Positions 17,699 through 27,892 are shown, numbered from the stretch's first letter. The stretch is 45,802 bases of DNA from Alphaproteobacteria bacterium UBA1303 (GCA_002307315.1 DBTZ01000039.1:3742-49543); one strand, 5' to 3'. A program made the numbers and translations. The notes: generated from the sequence alone by a model not told the origin.

Positions 17699-17873
17699 AC
17701 GCCAAGGCCGTCCGGCCAAACCGGCAGGCGCGAAAAAAGTCGGCGCGCCCATGGGCAATGCCAATGCGCTCAAGCACGGCAAATACACGCAGGCGCGGCG
17801 TGCGCTGATCGCCGAAATTCGCGCTCACATCCGCCAAGGCCGGGCACTGGCCAAGGCGGCAGCCGATGGATAG
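17649..17873 (+). CDS. Small basic protein with GNANALKHG motif
   Basis: The reading frame gives a small, very basic protein (74 residues from ATG 17649). Its core, GAPMGNANALKHGKYT, is a short motif seen in many small phage-associated or terminase-adjacent proteins and in small alphaproteobacterial proteins of unknown role. The start is unclear: GAGGAGGAGG at 17651-17660 would serve TTG 17664 better (69 residues) than ATG 17649. The stop codon TAG (17871-17873) is the first three bases of a palindromic repeat, so the original 3' end may have been altered by that element. A nucleic-acid-binding role is plausible from charge alone. Confidence 0.5.
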   Translation: MRRRNLPGAGKAAGLVERQGRPAKPAGAKKVGAPMGNANALKHGKYTQARRALIAEIRAHIRQGRALAKAAADG

Positions 17874-17977
17874 AGCGCTTCACAAAAAAAATGGAATCCG
17901 GTTTTCTGGTATGAAACGCGACAAAACGAGGAATTAGAGCATTTTAGTGTTTTTCGCTAAACTGCGAAATGCTCCAG
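17871..17977 (+). repeat. Dispersed palindromic element, TAGAGC type, copy A
   Basis: The element begins TAGAGCGCTTCAC, contains TGGAATCCGGTTTT and ends in a hairpin formed by GAGCATTT (17937-17944) and AAATGCTC (17967-17974). The same opening and GGAATCCGG core recur at 27893 and, in varied form, at 34209. It supplies the stop codon of the small gene before it. The remaining bases up to dnaB (17978-18141) show no gene. Confidence 0.7.
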
Positions 17978-18141
17978 ACAAACGTCATGTTGCAAAGCGC
18001 GAAGTTTTCCACATCTTTTCGGTCCCTCGCGGCTAAGGACGGCAATAAGCTGTTATCAAAATCCGCCGCCATGCGAATCGCCTTGCAGTCCCCCCCGCGG
18101 TCTGTTGATTCGTCGATCCGATAACGAAGCGCCGCACAAGC

Positions 18142-19575
<1,434 letters not shown>

Positions 19576-19608
19576 GCCGAAGCCGCAACTGATGAAAAAT
19601 ATTCAAAG

Positions 19609-19638
19609 TTGTGCGATAATAAATTTGCAATCTATATT
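19609..19638 (+). promoter_or_regulatory. Candidate promoter for the bacteriohemerythrin gene
   Basis: TTGTGC (19609-19614) and TATATT (19633-19638) are 18 bases apart in a short AT-rich stretch between dnaB and the hemerythrin gene. Both boxes are imperfect. The placement would give a leader of about 60 bases that includes a GC-rich hairpin. Confidence 0.35.
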
Positions 19639-19649
19639 ATGTATACCCT

Positions 19650-19670
19650 GGCCCGGTGACCGGCCGGGCC
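19650..19670 (+). other. GC-rich hairpin in hemerythrin leader
   Basis: GGCCCGG (19650-19656) and CCGGGCC (19664-19670) form a perfect seven-pair stem with a seven-base loop, 37 bases before the hemerythrin start. No T-run follows, so it is not an ordinary terminator for dnaB. It may stabilise the mRNA or affect translation; function unproven. Confidence 0.4.
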
Positions 19671-19707
19671 GTGGGGCGCCGCCGCTTGAAAAAACGGGAG
19701 CGTGTGC

Positions 19708-20118
19708 ATGTCGTTGATGAAATGGAGCGATTCGATGTCGGTGGGTGTTGCTGCCGCCGATGCCGACCACAAGAAGCTGGTCGGCATGGTCAACACCCTG
19801 TTCGACGGCGTGCAGGCCGGCAAGGGCCGGGATGCGGTCGGCGAAATCCTCGACGGGCTGATCAATTATACCGTCGAACATTTCGACCGCGAGGAGCGCT
19901 ATTTTGCGCAAACCGGTTATCCCGGCGCCGCCGAACACAAGGCCCAGCACGAAAGCCTTAAAATTCAGGTTATGGCGATCCGCGAGAAGTTCAAGAACGA
20001 AGCCGCACTGACCATCACGCTGGAAACCATGAATTTCCTCAAGAACTGGCTGGTCAACCACATTCAGGGCAGCGACAAGGAATACGCCCCCTATTTGAAC
20101 GAGCGCGGTATCAAGTAA
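19708..20118 (+). CDS. Bacteriohemerythrin, single domain
   Basis: The 136-residue protein carries all seven expected ligands of a di-iron hemerythrin site: His21, His58, Glu62, His77, His81, His118 and Asp123. It should bind oxygen reversibly and act as an oxygen carrier, store or sensor in the cytoplasm; there is no signal peptide and no fused signalling domain. ATG 19708 is chosen over GTG 19702 because GGGAG lies seven bases before it. It stands alone between dnaB and a symporter gene, with its own candidate promoter. Such proteins are common in micro-oxic and magnetotactic alphaproteobacteria, which is a weak hint about lifestyle. Confidence 0.93.
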   Translation: MSLMKWSDSMSVGVAAADADHKKLVGMVNTLFDGVQAGKGRDAVGEILDGLINYTVEHFDREERYFAQTGYPGAAEHKAQHESLKIQVMAIREKFKNEAALTITLETMNFLKNWLVNHIQGSDKEYAPYLNERGIK

Positions 20119-20173
20119 AGCGACGACAAACCCTCTGGCGCCGCCGCCGGTGCTGGCGTAACGACGGCGTGCT

Positions 20174-21571
20174 ATGGTTTTTCTTTCGCTCGGCCACTTG
20201 ATTGGCCTTACCGCCACCCTTGCGGTTTTCATCGCCGTTACCGTGCATGCCGCCCGCTCGGTGCGCTCGGCCGAAGGCTTTTCCTTAAGCGGTCGCAAGG
20301 CCGGCTCGACGATGATCGCCGGCAGCATCGCCGGCACCTGCGTCGCCGGTTCCTCCACCATCGGCACCGCTCAAATGGCGTATTCCTATGGGGTAACCGC
20401 TTGGTGGTTTACCCTCGGCATCGGGTTGGGGCTGATCGCGATGGCGCTATTCTACGCCCGCCCTTTGCGCAAAAGCGGGCTGGAGACGTTGCCGCAATTC
20501 CTCGGCAAGCATTACGGCCGCGCGGCCGAAACTTTTGCCAGCGTGATTTCCTCCACCGGCATTCTGTTCAGCGCAGTGGCCAACGCTATGGCCGGCATCG
20601 CCCTGATCGCGCTGGCGTTCGCACTGACGGCTTGGCAGGCCGCTGGCGTGATCGCGGCGCTGGTGATTTTAAGCGTCTTCTTCGGCGGCTTGAAGGGGGC
20701 GGGTTTGACCGGTCTCTTGAAGATGGCGGCCATCTGCGTGGCGCTTGCCGCCGCCGGCATCGTATCCGCGGTCATGCTCGTGCGCGTGCCGCATTTTTCC
20801 GCGACGTTTCCGGCGGCGCACTGGTTCAATCCTTTTGTGCGCGGCGTACCGGAAACCGTCGCCGATGTCGTCTCGCTGATTGTCGGCATGATCTGCACCC
20901 AAACCTATATCCAGGCGATCTTCTCCGCCTCCGACAGCAAAACCGCGGCGAAAGGTACGCTGATCGCCGCCTGCATTTCCATTCCGGTGGGGCTGCCGTG
21001 CGTCGCCGTCGGCATGGCCATGCATGTGGCACACCCCGAGATCGCGCCGATCTTCGCCCTGCCGATGTTTCTGGTCGAATATCTACCGCCGTGGCTGGGC
21101 GGTATCGGTTTGGCCGGCATTCTATTTTCGGTGGTGGGCTCGATTGCGGGCTTGGCACTCGGCATCGGCACCATGATGGCGAACGACATCGGACGAGGCA
21201 TCTTCCGCATTGAAAGCGGCAGGAACGTGCTGTGGGTCAATCGCCTGACCGTGCTGGCGGTGACGCTATTAGCCATGGCGATCGCGCTGACGAACGTCGG
21301 CAGCCAAGTACTCGACTGGAACTACATGTCGATGGCCTTGCGCGGAGCAGGCGTGTTCGTGCCGATGGCGCTGGCGATCTTCTGGCCGGGCAGGCTTAGC
21401 GCGCGCTGGGCCGCATCCTCGATGGCGCTGTCCACGCTGATTGCGGCGATTGCGCGCTTTGTGTTTCGCGTACCCGTCAATCCGCTGTTTGTCGGTCTTG
21501 CCGCCAGCATCGCGCTCGTCGTCGCGGGGCTGACGACGGGCGCCCGCGGCGAGTCGGAGGCGGGCGAGTGA
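20174..21571 (+). CDS. Sodium:solute symporter family transporter
   Basis: The 465-residue protein has about twelve to thirteen hydrophobic segments and the N-terminal pattern of the SSS family: AARSVRSAEGFSLSGRKAGSTMIAGSIAGTCVAGSSTIG, with the later GLAGILFSVVGSIAGLALGIGTMMANDI segment typical of sodium-binding helix 8. It should import a small organic solute with sodium. Nothing in the sequence or neighbours tells the substrate. It begins 55 bases after the hemerythrin gene and converges on the M15 peptidase gene, with only seven bases between the stop codons. Confidence 0.85.
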   Translation: MVFLSLGHLIGLTATLAVFIAVTVHAARSVRSAEGFSLSGRKAGSTMIAGSIAGTCVAGSSTIGTAQMAYSYGVTAWWFTLGIGLGLIAMALFYARPLRKSGLETLPQFLGKHYGRAAETFASVISSTGILFSAVANAMAGIALIALAFALTAWQAAGVIAALVILSVFFGGLKGAGLTGLLKMAAICVALAAAGIVSAVMLVRVPHFSATFPAAHWFNPFVRGVPETVADVVSLIVGMICTQTYIQAIFSASDSKTAAKGTLIAACISIPVGLPCVAVGMAMHVAHPEIAPIFALPMFLVEYLPPWLGGIGLAGILFSVVGSIAGLALGIGTMMANDIGRGIFRIESGRNVLWVNRLTVLAVTLLAMAIALTNVGSQVLDWNYMSMALRGAGVFVPMALAIFWPGRLSARWAASSMALSTLIAAIARFVFRVPVNPLFVGLAASIALVVAGLTTGARGESEAGE

Positions 21572-21578
21572 GGCGGTC

Positions 21579-22298
21579 TTACCTTCCGATCGTCGCCTCG
21601 AACCGCGCTTTTGCTTGGTCGGGCGGCAGCGTTGCCAGTTCCTCGGCCAGCTTTCTGCCGATATCGAAATGCTGATAGTCGATGGGGTTGTCCCAATGTC
21701 CGCCCCAATCGGTGAAGCCGTTTTCGGCGAAAACCGCTACGATCTCCTCGGCCGCACCCAGCCGTTTCGGCTTGTGCGGCCGATCGATGGTGCGGTTGAG
21801 AAACCCGGCTCCGGCGGGTGGCGCCACGGTACAGGCCGCATCCCTGCAAGCTAGATACGGATTTTCGACCGGGTTGACGTCGATGGCGACGCCGTAGGCA
21901 TGAAGCGACAGTGTGGTTTTTCCGGTCGCGCGGCGCACGTTGAAGGCGGAGGTATTGTCGTCTGCCATCGAGGCATCGTCGTTGCCGTCGTAAACCTGCA
22001 TCGCCTTGGCCTTGGCGATAGGAAGACCTCGTACGCGAAGTTCGGCGAAAATGCGCGCCACGCGATCGGCCACGGCATCGAGCACCACAATCTCGCCATC
22101 GTCGTGAACCGCACCGTCGAAGCCGACGTAAGAGAACCGCACCAAGCTTAAGCGCCCGCACCCCACTGGTCCCGGATTCAACACATGGTGCGCGCGCATC
22201 GCCGCGCAAGCTGCCGCCCCCACCGGCGCAACGCCGTCGGCCAAAATGGGCGCGGCAAAAAATGCTAACGCCAAAACGAAGCGATACGGGGTGAGCAT
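21579..22298 (-). CDS. Secreted M15-family (D-Ala-D-Ala carboxypeptidase-like) peptidase
   Basis: The 239-residue protein begins with a signal peptide (YRFVLALAFFAAPILADG, likely cut near residue 20-30). The C-terminal half has the zinc-peptidase pattern of the M15 VanY/extensin-like group: NTSAFNVRRATG, SLHAYGVAIDVNP (His and Asp ligands) and GHWDNPIDYQHFD (the last His ligand). It probably acts on peptidoglycan stem peptides in the periplasm. The start is the ATG at 22298, giving a good signal peptide. It is divergent from the phosphatase gene across 324 bases. Confidence 0.82.
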   Translation of the reverse strand: MLTPYRFVLALAFFAAPILADGVAPVGAAACAAMRAHHVLNPGPVGCGRLSLVRFSYVGFDGAVHDDGEIVVLDAVADRVARIFAELRVRGLPIAKAKAMQVYDGNDDASMADDNTSAFNVRRATGKTTLSLHAYGVAIDVNPVENPYLACRDAACTVAPPAGAGFLNRTIDRPHKPKRLGAAEEIVAVFAENGFTDWGGHWDNPIDYQHFDIGRKLAEELATLPPDQAKARFEATIGR

Positions 22299-22622
22299 GA
22301 ATTGTCCCTTTCGCCGTATTCAATCTTTTGGGGAACGGCAACCATCGAGGACTGTCTTCTACAGCCCCCGAGGTTACGAAACGGGCACGCTACTGCGATC
22401 CCGCATCGTACGACCGCTGCCGGGGCCTCGGGTGGGGCGGAACATCGCCCCGGTATGGTCGGGAAGCATCATATGCCCTATCGGTTTTCTATTTCCTACC
22501 GGTAGCGGTCCGGCGACCGAAATTTGTATTTATCTGTATATCCGGGGGGGTAAGAGAGAAACAGCCACAGGTTTTCTCATGCCTCCATATGTTGTACATC
22601 GGTTGGAAAAGCGGAGCCGTTG
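22299..22622. other. Intergenic region upstream of the phosphatase/kinase pair
   Basis: No gene is supported here. There is one short GC-rich hairpin (GGGGCG with CGCCCC, near 22434-22451) and an AT-rich patch TTGTATTTATCTGTATAT near 22524-22541 that looks promoter-like on the plus strand but lacks correct box spacing. The region must carry promoters for both divergent genes. Confidence 0.4.
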
Positions 22623-23090
22623 ATGACCAGACCTGCCGTCCTGTTCGTCTGCCTGGGCAATATCTGCCGTTCGCCCTTGGCCGAAGCGGCCTTTCGCGCC
22701 GAAGCCGGAAAACGCGGCCTCGACGTCGGTGTCGAATCCGCCGGCGTCGGCGGTTGGCATCAGGGCGATCCGCCCGATCAACGTTCGATCGATACCGCCA
22801 AGCGCCACGGCATCGACATTTCCGAATATACCGCCCGCAAAATCCGGCCGGACGATTTCGTGCGCTTTAGCCACATCCTGGCGCTCGACCGCGAGGTCTT
22901 TGGCGACCTCAAGCGCATGAAGCCGGACGACAGTACGGCCGTCGTCGCCTTGCTGCTCGATTACGTGAAGGGCAAGGAGGGCAAGTCGGTGCCCGATCCC
23001 TATTACAGCGATGCGCGCGCCTTCGAGTACACGTGGCTCGACGTTTGCGCCGGGGCGCGCGGCCTGGCGGACGCGCTGGAAGGAAAATGA
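22623..23090 (+). CDS. Low-molecular-weight protein-tyrosine-phosphatase family; probable protein-ribulosamine 5-phosphatase
   Basis: The 155-residue protein has the phosphate loop CLGNICRSP (Cys10, Arg16) at its start and the DPYY general-acid segment near the C-terminus, both hallmarks of low-molecular-weight tyrosine phosphatases. Its stop overlaps the start of a fructosamine-kinase homologue by four bases. Published work on such pairs showed that this phosphatase family can dephosphorylate protein-bound ribulosamine and erythrulosamine 5-phosphates, making them substrates for the kinase. I therefore infer protein deglycation rather than tyrosine-phosphate signalling, but signalling cannot be excluded from sequence. 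Confidence 0.88.
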   Translation: MTRPAVLFVCLGNICRSPLAEAAFRAEAGKRGLDVGVESAGVGGWHQGDPPDQRSIDTAKRHGIDISEYTARKIRPDDFVRFSHILALDREVFGDLKRMKPDDSTAVVALLLDYVKGKEGKSVPDPYYSDARAFEYTWLDVCAGARGLADALEGK

Positions 23091-23890
23091 ACCAAGCGGA
23101 GCGGGCGGCGGATATTCTCGGCGGCAGGCTTGCCGCCGTTTCGCATCTTTCCGGCGGCAGCCTGTCCGACGTGCTGCGCCTTCGCCTCGAAGACGGACGC
23201 GAGGCGGTGGTGAAAGGCGGTCCTGCGCCGCGAACCGAGGCTGCCATGTTGAACGCCATCCGCGCCTCGGGTGCCCCGGCGCCAAAGGTGCTGGCGGTCG
23301 ATGATACGGTGCTGGTGCTGGAGCTGTTGCCCGACAGCGAAAGTCTGTCCTCGGTTTGGAGCGATCTCGGCCGGGCGTTGCGCCGTCTTCATGCGGCGGA
23401 AGGAAAGGAATACGGCTGGGATGCCGATTATGCCTTCGCATCTGTCGTTATCGAAAATGCGCGCAATGACGATTGGCTGCGGTTTTGGGGCGAAAAGCGG
23501 CTTTTGACGAGCGTGCCTTTCGTCTCGGCCGATCTGGCGCGGCGCTTGGAACGGCTGGCGGTGCGGTTGCCCGATCTGTTGCCCGCCCATCCCAAGCCCT
23601 CGTTGCTGCATGGCGATCTGTGGACCGGCAACGTGTTGACCGATGGGGCGCGCGTCAGCGGCCTAATCGATCCGGCGTCGTATTACGGCGACGGCGAGGT
23701 CGATCTGGCCATGCTGCATCTGTTCGGCGCGCCGCCGGAAGCGTTTTACGATGCCTACGGAGAATTATCGCCGGGCTGGCGGGAGCGGCGGGCGGCCTAC
23801 ACCCTGTGGCCGGCGCTGGTGCATCTGCGGCTGTTCGGCGCCGGCTATCGCGGACTGGTCGAGGGATTGCTTAGCGCCTGCGGGACATAA
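23087..23890 (+). CDS. Fructosamine/ribulosamine 3-kinase family protein
   Basis: This 267-residue kinase of the aminoglycoside-phosphotransferase fold shows LLHGDLWTGN (catalytic Asp177) and IDPASYYGDGEVDLAMLHLFG, the very characteristic metal-binding region of fructosamine kinases. The family phosphorylates sugar adducts on protein lysines at the 3-position, causing them to break down and free the amine. ATG 23087 overlaps the upstream phosphatase stop, so the two are translationally coupled. Bacterial members usually prefer ribulosamines and erythrulosamines. A strong hairpin follows the stop. Confidence 0.92.
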   Translation: MNQAERAADILGGRLAAVSHLSGGSLSDVLRLRLEDGREAVVKGGPAPRTEAAMLNAIRASGAPAPKVLAVDDTVLVLELLPDSESLSSVWSDLGRALRRLHAAEGKEYGWDADYAFASVVIENARNDDWLRFWGEKRLLTSVPFVSADLARRLERLAVRLPDLLPAHPKPSLLHGDLWTGNVLTDGARVSGLIDPASYYGDGEVDLAMLHLFGAPPEAFYDAYGELSPGWRERRAAYTLWPALVHLRLFGAGYRGLVEGLLSACGT

Positions 23891-23894
23891 AAAA

Positions 23895-23921
23895 CGGGCG
23901 GCTTCGCCAGGAAGCCGCCCG
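23895..23921 (-). terminator. Intrinsic terminator, minus strand (possibly both directions)
   Basis: CGGGCGGCTTC and GAAGCCGCCCG form a perfect eleven-pair stem with a five-base loop. On the minus strand it is followed by six Ts (the As at 23889-23894), so it ends the Tal-Pgi transcript. In the plus direction ATATTTTA follows, which may also stop the kinase transcript. Confidence 0.85.
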
Positions 23922-23942
23922 CGATATTTTACTTGCGAAACG

Positions 23943-26735
23943 TCAGAGTGCCGTTTTGACTGCCGCCTTCAGGGTTTTGAGGCCCTTCTTGACGTCGAGC
24001 AGATGCACGCGGATGGCGCGCCGATTCCGCTCGGTCAGCACCGCCAGATCGCCGGCGGCTTGGGCATCGACCACGGCGCCAAAGCCATAGGCCGTGCCCG
24101 GCACATTCTTGGCGTTGGCATGGTTGCCGGTCACTTGGATGAACACGCCGGTGTTCGCACCGCCCTTGTACAGTTGGCCGGTGGAATGCAGAAACCGCGG
24201 CCCAAAACCGAGCGCCGTTGCGGCGCCGGTCTTGTCACGCACCAAGGCGCGGATGGCGTTGAATTCGGTCGCGTTGGCCGTGCTGCGTTCGATGAAGGCG
24301 TTGATGGCAAAATAGTCGCCGGGCTTGACGGTGGCAAAATGCGCTTTCAGTACCTCGGCCAGGGTCTTGGCCTTGGGATAAGCGGGAGCGAATACCAAAA
24401 CGCCGTTCTCGTTGATGGCATACGGCTCGGGGCCGACGCCGCCTTTGTCCATCAGTGCGCGGGTCTTGACCTTGGCGGCCTCGACGTCGGGCTGATCGAA
24501 CGGATTAACGCCAAGCGATGCGCCGGCCGCTGCGGTGGCGATTTCCCACAGGTAGAACAGGCGGAACAATTGCGCCGGGCCGTCGACCTCGATGCGGATA
24601 ATCGGCTGTTTCTTGGCGGCCAAATCCTTCAACAGCGCCTCGTGGTCGTTCTTGCCCTTGAAGGCAAGCGAGACGAACACGCGGTCGGATGCGTATTTCG
24701 CCGCTTTGGCTAAAGGCTCGCCATCGACCGGCACGATGCCCTTGCCGCCCTTGCCGGTGGATTCGGCAACCAGTTGTTCCAGCCAAGCGCCGAAGCTGTC
24801 GAGGCCGGAAGAGGCGATCACCGTCAGCTTGTCCTTGCCCGCATTGGCCAGCGCGCCGAGCGCCACGCCGAGCTTGACGCCGGGGTTGACGTGCGGGGCG
24901 CACAAAGGCCCGCAAGCCGCCTGCATCGCCGCCGCCTCGGCTTGTGCCGCGGTGACGTCGATGCCCATTGCCGCGGCCGGCACCAAGCCGAACGGCGACA
25001 GCACCGAGAAGCGCCCGCCGATCTGGGGATCGCCGAGAAAGATGTCGGCAAAGCCGTCGGTCTTGGCGACTTTTTCCATCTGCGAGCCGGGATCGGTGAT
25101 GGCAACGAACTGTGCGCCCGCTTTCTTTTTGCCGACCAGTTTCACCAGCTTGTCGAAGTAGTAGGCCTTGAAGATGTTGGGCTCCAGCGTGCTGCCGGAT
25201 TTCGAGGCGACGATGAACAGCGTGGTTTCCAGCTTGATCTTGGCATCCAGCGCGGCAATCTCGTCCGGATCGGTGGAATCGAGAATGTGGAAGGCGGGGG
25301 CGTCGCTCTGGCGGCCGAAGGTGGCCGACACCACGTCGGCGCCCAGGCTCGATCCGCCCATGCCCAACAGCACCGCATCGCTATAGCCGCCGGCCTTGAC
25401 CTTGGCGGCGAAGGCGGTGAGTTGCGGCAGAACCTGCTGGACGCGCGTGGGAATGTCGAGCCAGCCGAGCCATTTTGCCTCGCCCTTGTTCGTCCACAGT
25501 TTGGCGTCCTTGGCCCACAGCCGACGGATGACGCCATCCTTGGCCCATGCCTTCATCTCGGCGGCGATCGTCTCGGTATTTGCCGCGGCATCGACCGCAA
25601 CGGTCACTTTGCGTCCGGTGAGTGCATCGGCCTTATCGGCGATGGCGCCATAGAGAAGGTCGGCGGCCACAGCAAACTTATCCACGCCGTCCACCACCAG
25701 ATAGTCGGTCACCTCGTCTAGCGAAATGCCGGTGGTCTTCAGATCGGTAATGACCTGTTCCGCCGCTTCTAAGTTTTGCGGCAGGGCGTCGGAGGCGGTG
25801 CCGCGTTCGCGGAACGCGGTCACGGTATCCGGCGGCATGGTGTTGACGGTGTCTTGGCCGATCAGGGTATCGACATAGAGCGTGTCGGGATAGGCCTTGT
25901 TCTTGACGCCGGTCGAGGCCCACAGCAAACGCTGCGGCCGCGCCCCGCGCGCCTTAAGCTTTTCCCAGCGCGGGCCGGAGAATAGCCGCAAATATTCCTT
26001 GTACGCGAGTTTAGCGTTGGCGATGGCGACCTTGCCGAGCAGACCCTGCAGTTTTTCTTTCTTGTCGCCCTTGGCCTTCTCGATCAGATTTTCCAGCTTG
26101 CCGTCGATCATCGCGTCGATACGGCTGACGAAGAAACTCGCTACCGAGGCCATTTTCGACAAATCGAAGTCGGCGGGCAGCGCTTCCAATCCGGCGATAT
26201 AGGCCTCCGCCACCTTGACATAGGTGTCTTTGGCGAACAGCAGGGTGACGTTGATGTTGATGCCTTGGCCGATCAGCTTTTTGATCGCCGGCAGGCCTTC
26301 TGCAGTAGCCGGCACCTTGACCATCAGGTTGGGCTTGGCGACCTCGGCCCAAATTTCACGCGCCTCGGCGATGGTCGCTTCGGTCTCGTGGGCGATGTAG
26401 GGCGACACTTCCAAGCTGACGTAGCCGTCGACGCCCTTGGTGTTCTCATAGACAAAGTGCAGAGCATCGCAGGCATCCTTGATGTCGGCGACCGCCAGCT
26501 TGCGGAAAATCGCGCCGACGTCGCTGATGCCGGATTGCAAAAGGCTGGCGATCTCTTCGTCGTATTCGTCGGAATGACCGATAGATTTTTCGAAAATCGC
26601 CGGGTTGGAGGTCAGGCCCTTGATGCCTTCTTCTTCAGCGAGGCGTTTCAGCTCGCCGCTTTTCACCAGGCCGCGGCTGAGATTGTCGAGCCAGGGCGCT
26701 TGTCCGAATTGTTCGAGTTCCTTGAGCGGGTTCAT
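23943..26735 (-). CDS. Bifunctional transaldolase / glucose-6-phosphate isomerase
   Basis: This 930-residue fusion has an N-terminal transaldolase (about residues 1-370; landmarks GIKGLTSNPAIFEKSIG and GVKNKAYPDTLYVDTLIG) and a C-terminal phosphoglucose isomerase (about 380-930; landmarks LLGMGGSSLGADV and VASKSGSTLEPN). It should join sedoheptulose-7-phosphate chemistry of the pentose-phosphate pathway to fructose-6-phosphate/glucose-6-phosphate interconversion in one polypeptide. The frame is open far upstream, but ATG at 26735 (MNPLKELEQFGQAPWLDN) is the natural transaldolase start. The fusion is a known arrangement in some alphaproteobacteria and other bacteria. It stands alone on the minus strand and has a strong terminator. 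Confidence 0.95.
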   Translation of the reverse strand: MNPLKELEQFGQAPWLDNLSRGLVKSGELKRLAEEEGIKGLTSNPAIFEKSIGHSDEYDEEIASLLQSGISDVGAIFRKLAVADIKDACDALHFVYENTKGVDGYVSLEVSPYIAHETEATIAEAREIWAEVAKPNLMVKVPATAEGLPAIKKLIGQGININVTLLFAKDTYVKVAEAYIAGLEALPADFDLSKMASVASFFVSRIDAMIDGKLENLIEKAKGDKKEKLQGLLGKVAIANAKLAYKEYLRLFSGPRWEKLKARGARPQRLLWASTGVKNKAYPDTLYVDTLIGQDTVNTMPPDTVTAFRERGTASDALPQNLEAAEQVITDLKTTGISLDEVTDYLVVDGVDKFAVAADLLYGAIADKADALTGRKVTVAVDAAANTETIAAEMKAWAKDGVIRRLWAKDAKLWTNKGEAKWLGWLDIPTRVQQVLPQLTAFAAKVKAGGYSDAVLLGMGGSSLGADVVSATFGRQSDAPAFHILDSTDPDEIAALDAKIKLETTLFIVASKSGSTLEPNIFKAYYFDKLVKLVGKKKAGAQFVAITDPGSQMEKVAKTDGFADIFLGDPQIGGRFSVLSPFGLVPAAAMGIDVTAAQAEAAAMQAACGPLCAPHVNPGVKLGVALGALANAGKDKLTVIASSGLDSFGAWLEQLVAESTGKGGKGIVPVDGEPLAKAAKYASDRVFVSLAFKGKNDHEALLKDLAAKKQPIIRIEVDGPAQLFRLFYLWEIATAAAGASLGVNPFDQPDVEAAKVKTRALMDKGGVGPEPYAINENGVLVFAPAYPKAKTLAEVLKAHFATVKPGDYFAINAFIERSTANATEFNAIRALVRDKTGAATALGFGPRFLHSTGQLYKGGANTGVFIQVTGNHANAKNVPGTAYGFGAVVDAQAAGDLAVLTERNRRAIRVHLLDVKKGLKTLKAAVKTAL

Positions 26736-26960
26736 TTGGGGTAGCACTGATCCTAAGGTTGGTTCGTTGAGGCGGCGGCGAAGCCGGCACACCAGGGAAA
26801 AACATTGTAAACCGCCGTCATGCGCAAACGGAACCACAAAAGCCGTGTTTTTAGGCCGCATGACGAGCCGAGATGACGGATACATGCTTTGGCACTGTTT
26901 TCCGCCGTCGCCAAGATGTAAAACAGGCCGGAATAAGTAACCGGTGTCATTGGAGGGGTT

Positions 26961-27818
26961 ATGAAACTGGCGACGTTTGCCGCGGGCGGATCGGCGGAAT
27001 TTGGGGTAGTGCTGGATACGGGCGTCCTGTCGCTGTCGCGGGTTGCCCCGCGGTTGGCGCCGGATATGACGGCGCTGATTGCCTGCTGGCCGAAAATCGA
27101 GCGGGAGGTGCGCAATCTGGTCGCAGCGCCTGGGCCGCTGCTGCCGCTGAAGTCGGTTCGCCTGATGGCGCCGATCCCCCGACCGGGCAAGATTCTGGCG
27201 ATCGGTCTGAATTATCGCGATCATATCGAGGAATCCGGCATGACTGCACCGGCGAGGCCGGTTTGGTTTTGCAAGATGCCGACGGCGGCGAACGGTCCGT
27301 ACGATCCGATTCCCCTGCCGGTGGTGACCAACCAAGTCGATTATGAGGCCGAACTGGTGGCGGTGGTCGGCCAGGGCGGGCGCTCCATCGCCGCTAAGGA
27401 TGCGCCGGCCGCGGTGTTCGGCTTTGCCTGCGGCAACGACGTGTCCGCCCGCGAATGGCAGATGGCGACGTCGCAGTGGTTTCTGGGCAAGAGCTTCGAT
27501 GGCCATGCGCCGTTCGGTCCGTGGATTGTCACCGCCGATGAGGCGGGAAATCCGCATGAATTGGGCATTCGCAGTTTCGTCAACGGCGAAAAACGTCAGG
27601 ATTCCAATACCAGACATTTGGTGTTCAATGTCTGGCAGCAAATCGCCTATGTTTCGCAGGTGATGACGCTGGAGCCGGGCGACCTCATCTTTACCGGCAC
27701 GCCAGGGGGTGTGGGGCTGGGCTTCAAGCCGCCGAAATATCTCAAGGACGGCGATGTGGTGCGCATCGAGATCGACCGTCTCGGTGCGTTGGAGGCGGTT
27801 TGCCGCGACGAGGAATAA
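26961..27818 (+). CDS. Fumarylacetoacetate hydrolase (FAH) family protein
   Basis: The 285-residue protein has the FAH-fold signature: IPRPGKILAIGLNYRDHIEE, the metal-binding DYEAELVAVVG (acidic ligands), GFACGNDVSAREWQ and IFTGTPGGVGLGFKPP. Members hydrolyse or decarboxylate acylpyruvates and similar diketo acids with a divalent metal. The precise substrate cannot be read from the sequence; acylpyruvate or a diketo-deoxy sugar acid are candidates. GGAGGGG lies four bases before ATG 26961. It is divergent from tal-pgi across 225 bases and stands alone. A small six-pair hairpin (27819-27837) follows the stop without a T-run. Confidence 0.88.
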   Translation: MKLATFAAGGSAEFGVVLDTGVLSLSRVAPRLAPDMTALIACWPKIEREVRNLVAAPGPLLPLKSVRLMAPIPRPGKILAIGLNYRDHIEESGMTAPARPVWFCKMPTAANGPYDPIPLPVVTNQVDYEAELVAVVGQGGRSIAAKDAPAAVFGFACGNDVSAREWQMATSQWFLGKSFDGHAPFGPWIVTADEAGNPHELGIRSFVNGEKRQDSNTRHLVFNVWQQIAYVSQVMTLEPGDLIFTGTPGGVGLGFKPPKYLKDGDVVRIEIDRLGALEAVCRDEE

Positions 27819-27892
27819 ATACCTTCTTGCGAGGTATGTCCGCCGCCATTCACATTCCTTAACAACAATGATCTACTTTGCCGGCAGACGGA

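Noticed and set aside
22299..22622. Possible small structured RNA (SRP-like) in the GC-rich intergenic stretch
   Set aside because: The short GGGGCG hairpin lacks the conserved SRP loop sequences, and no other RNA family pattern was seen.
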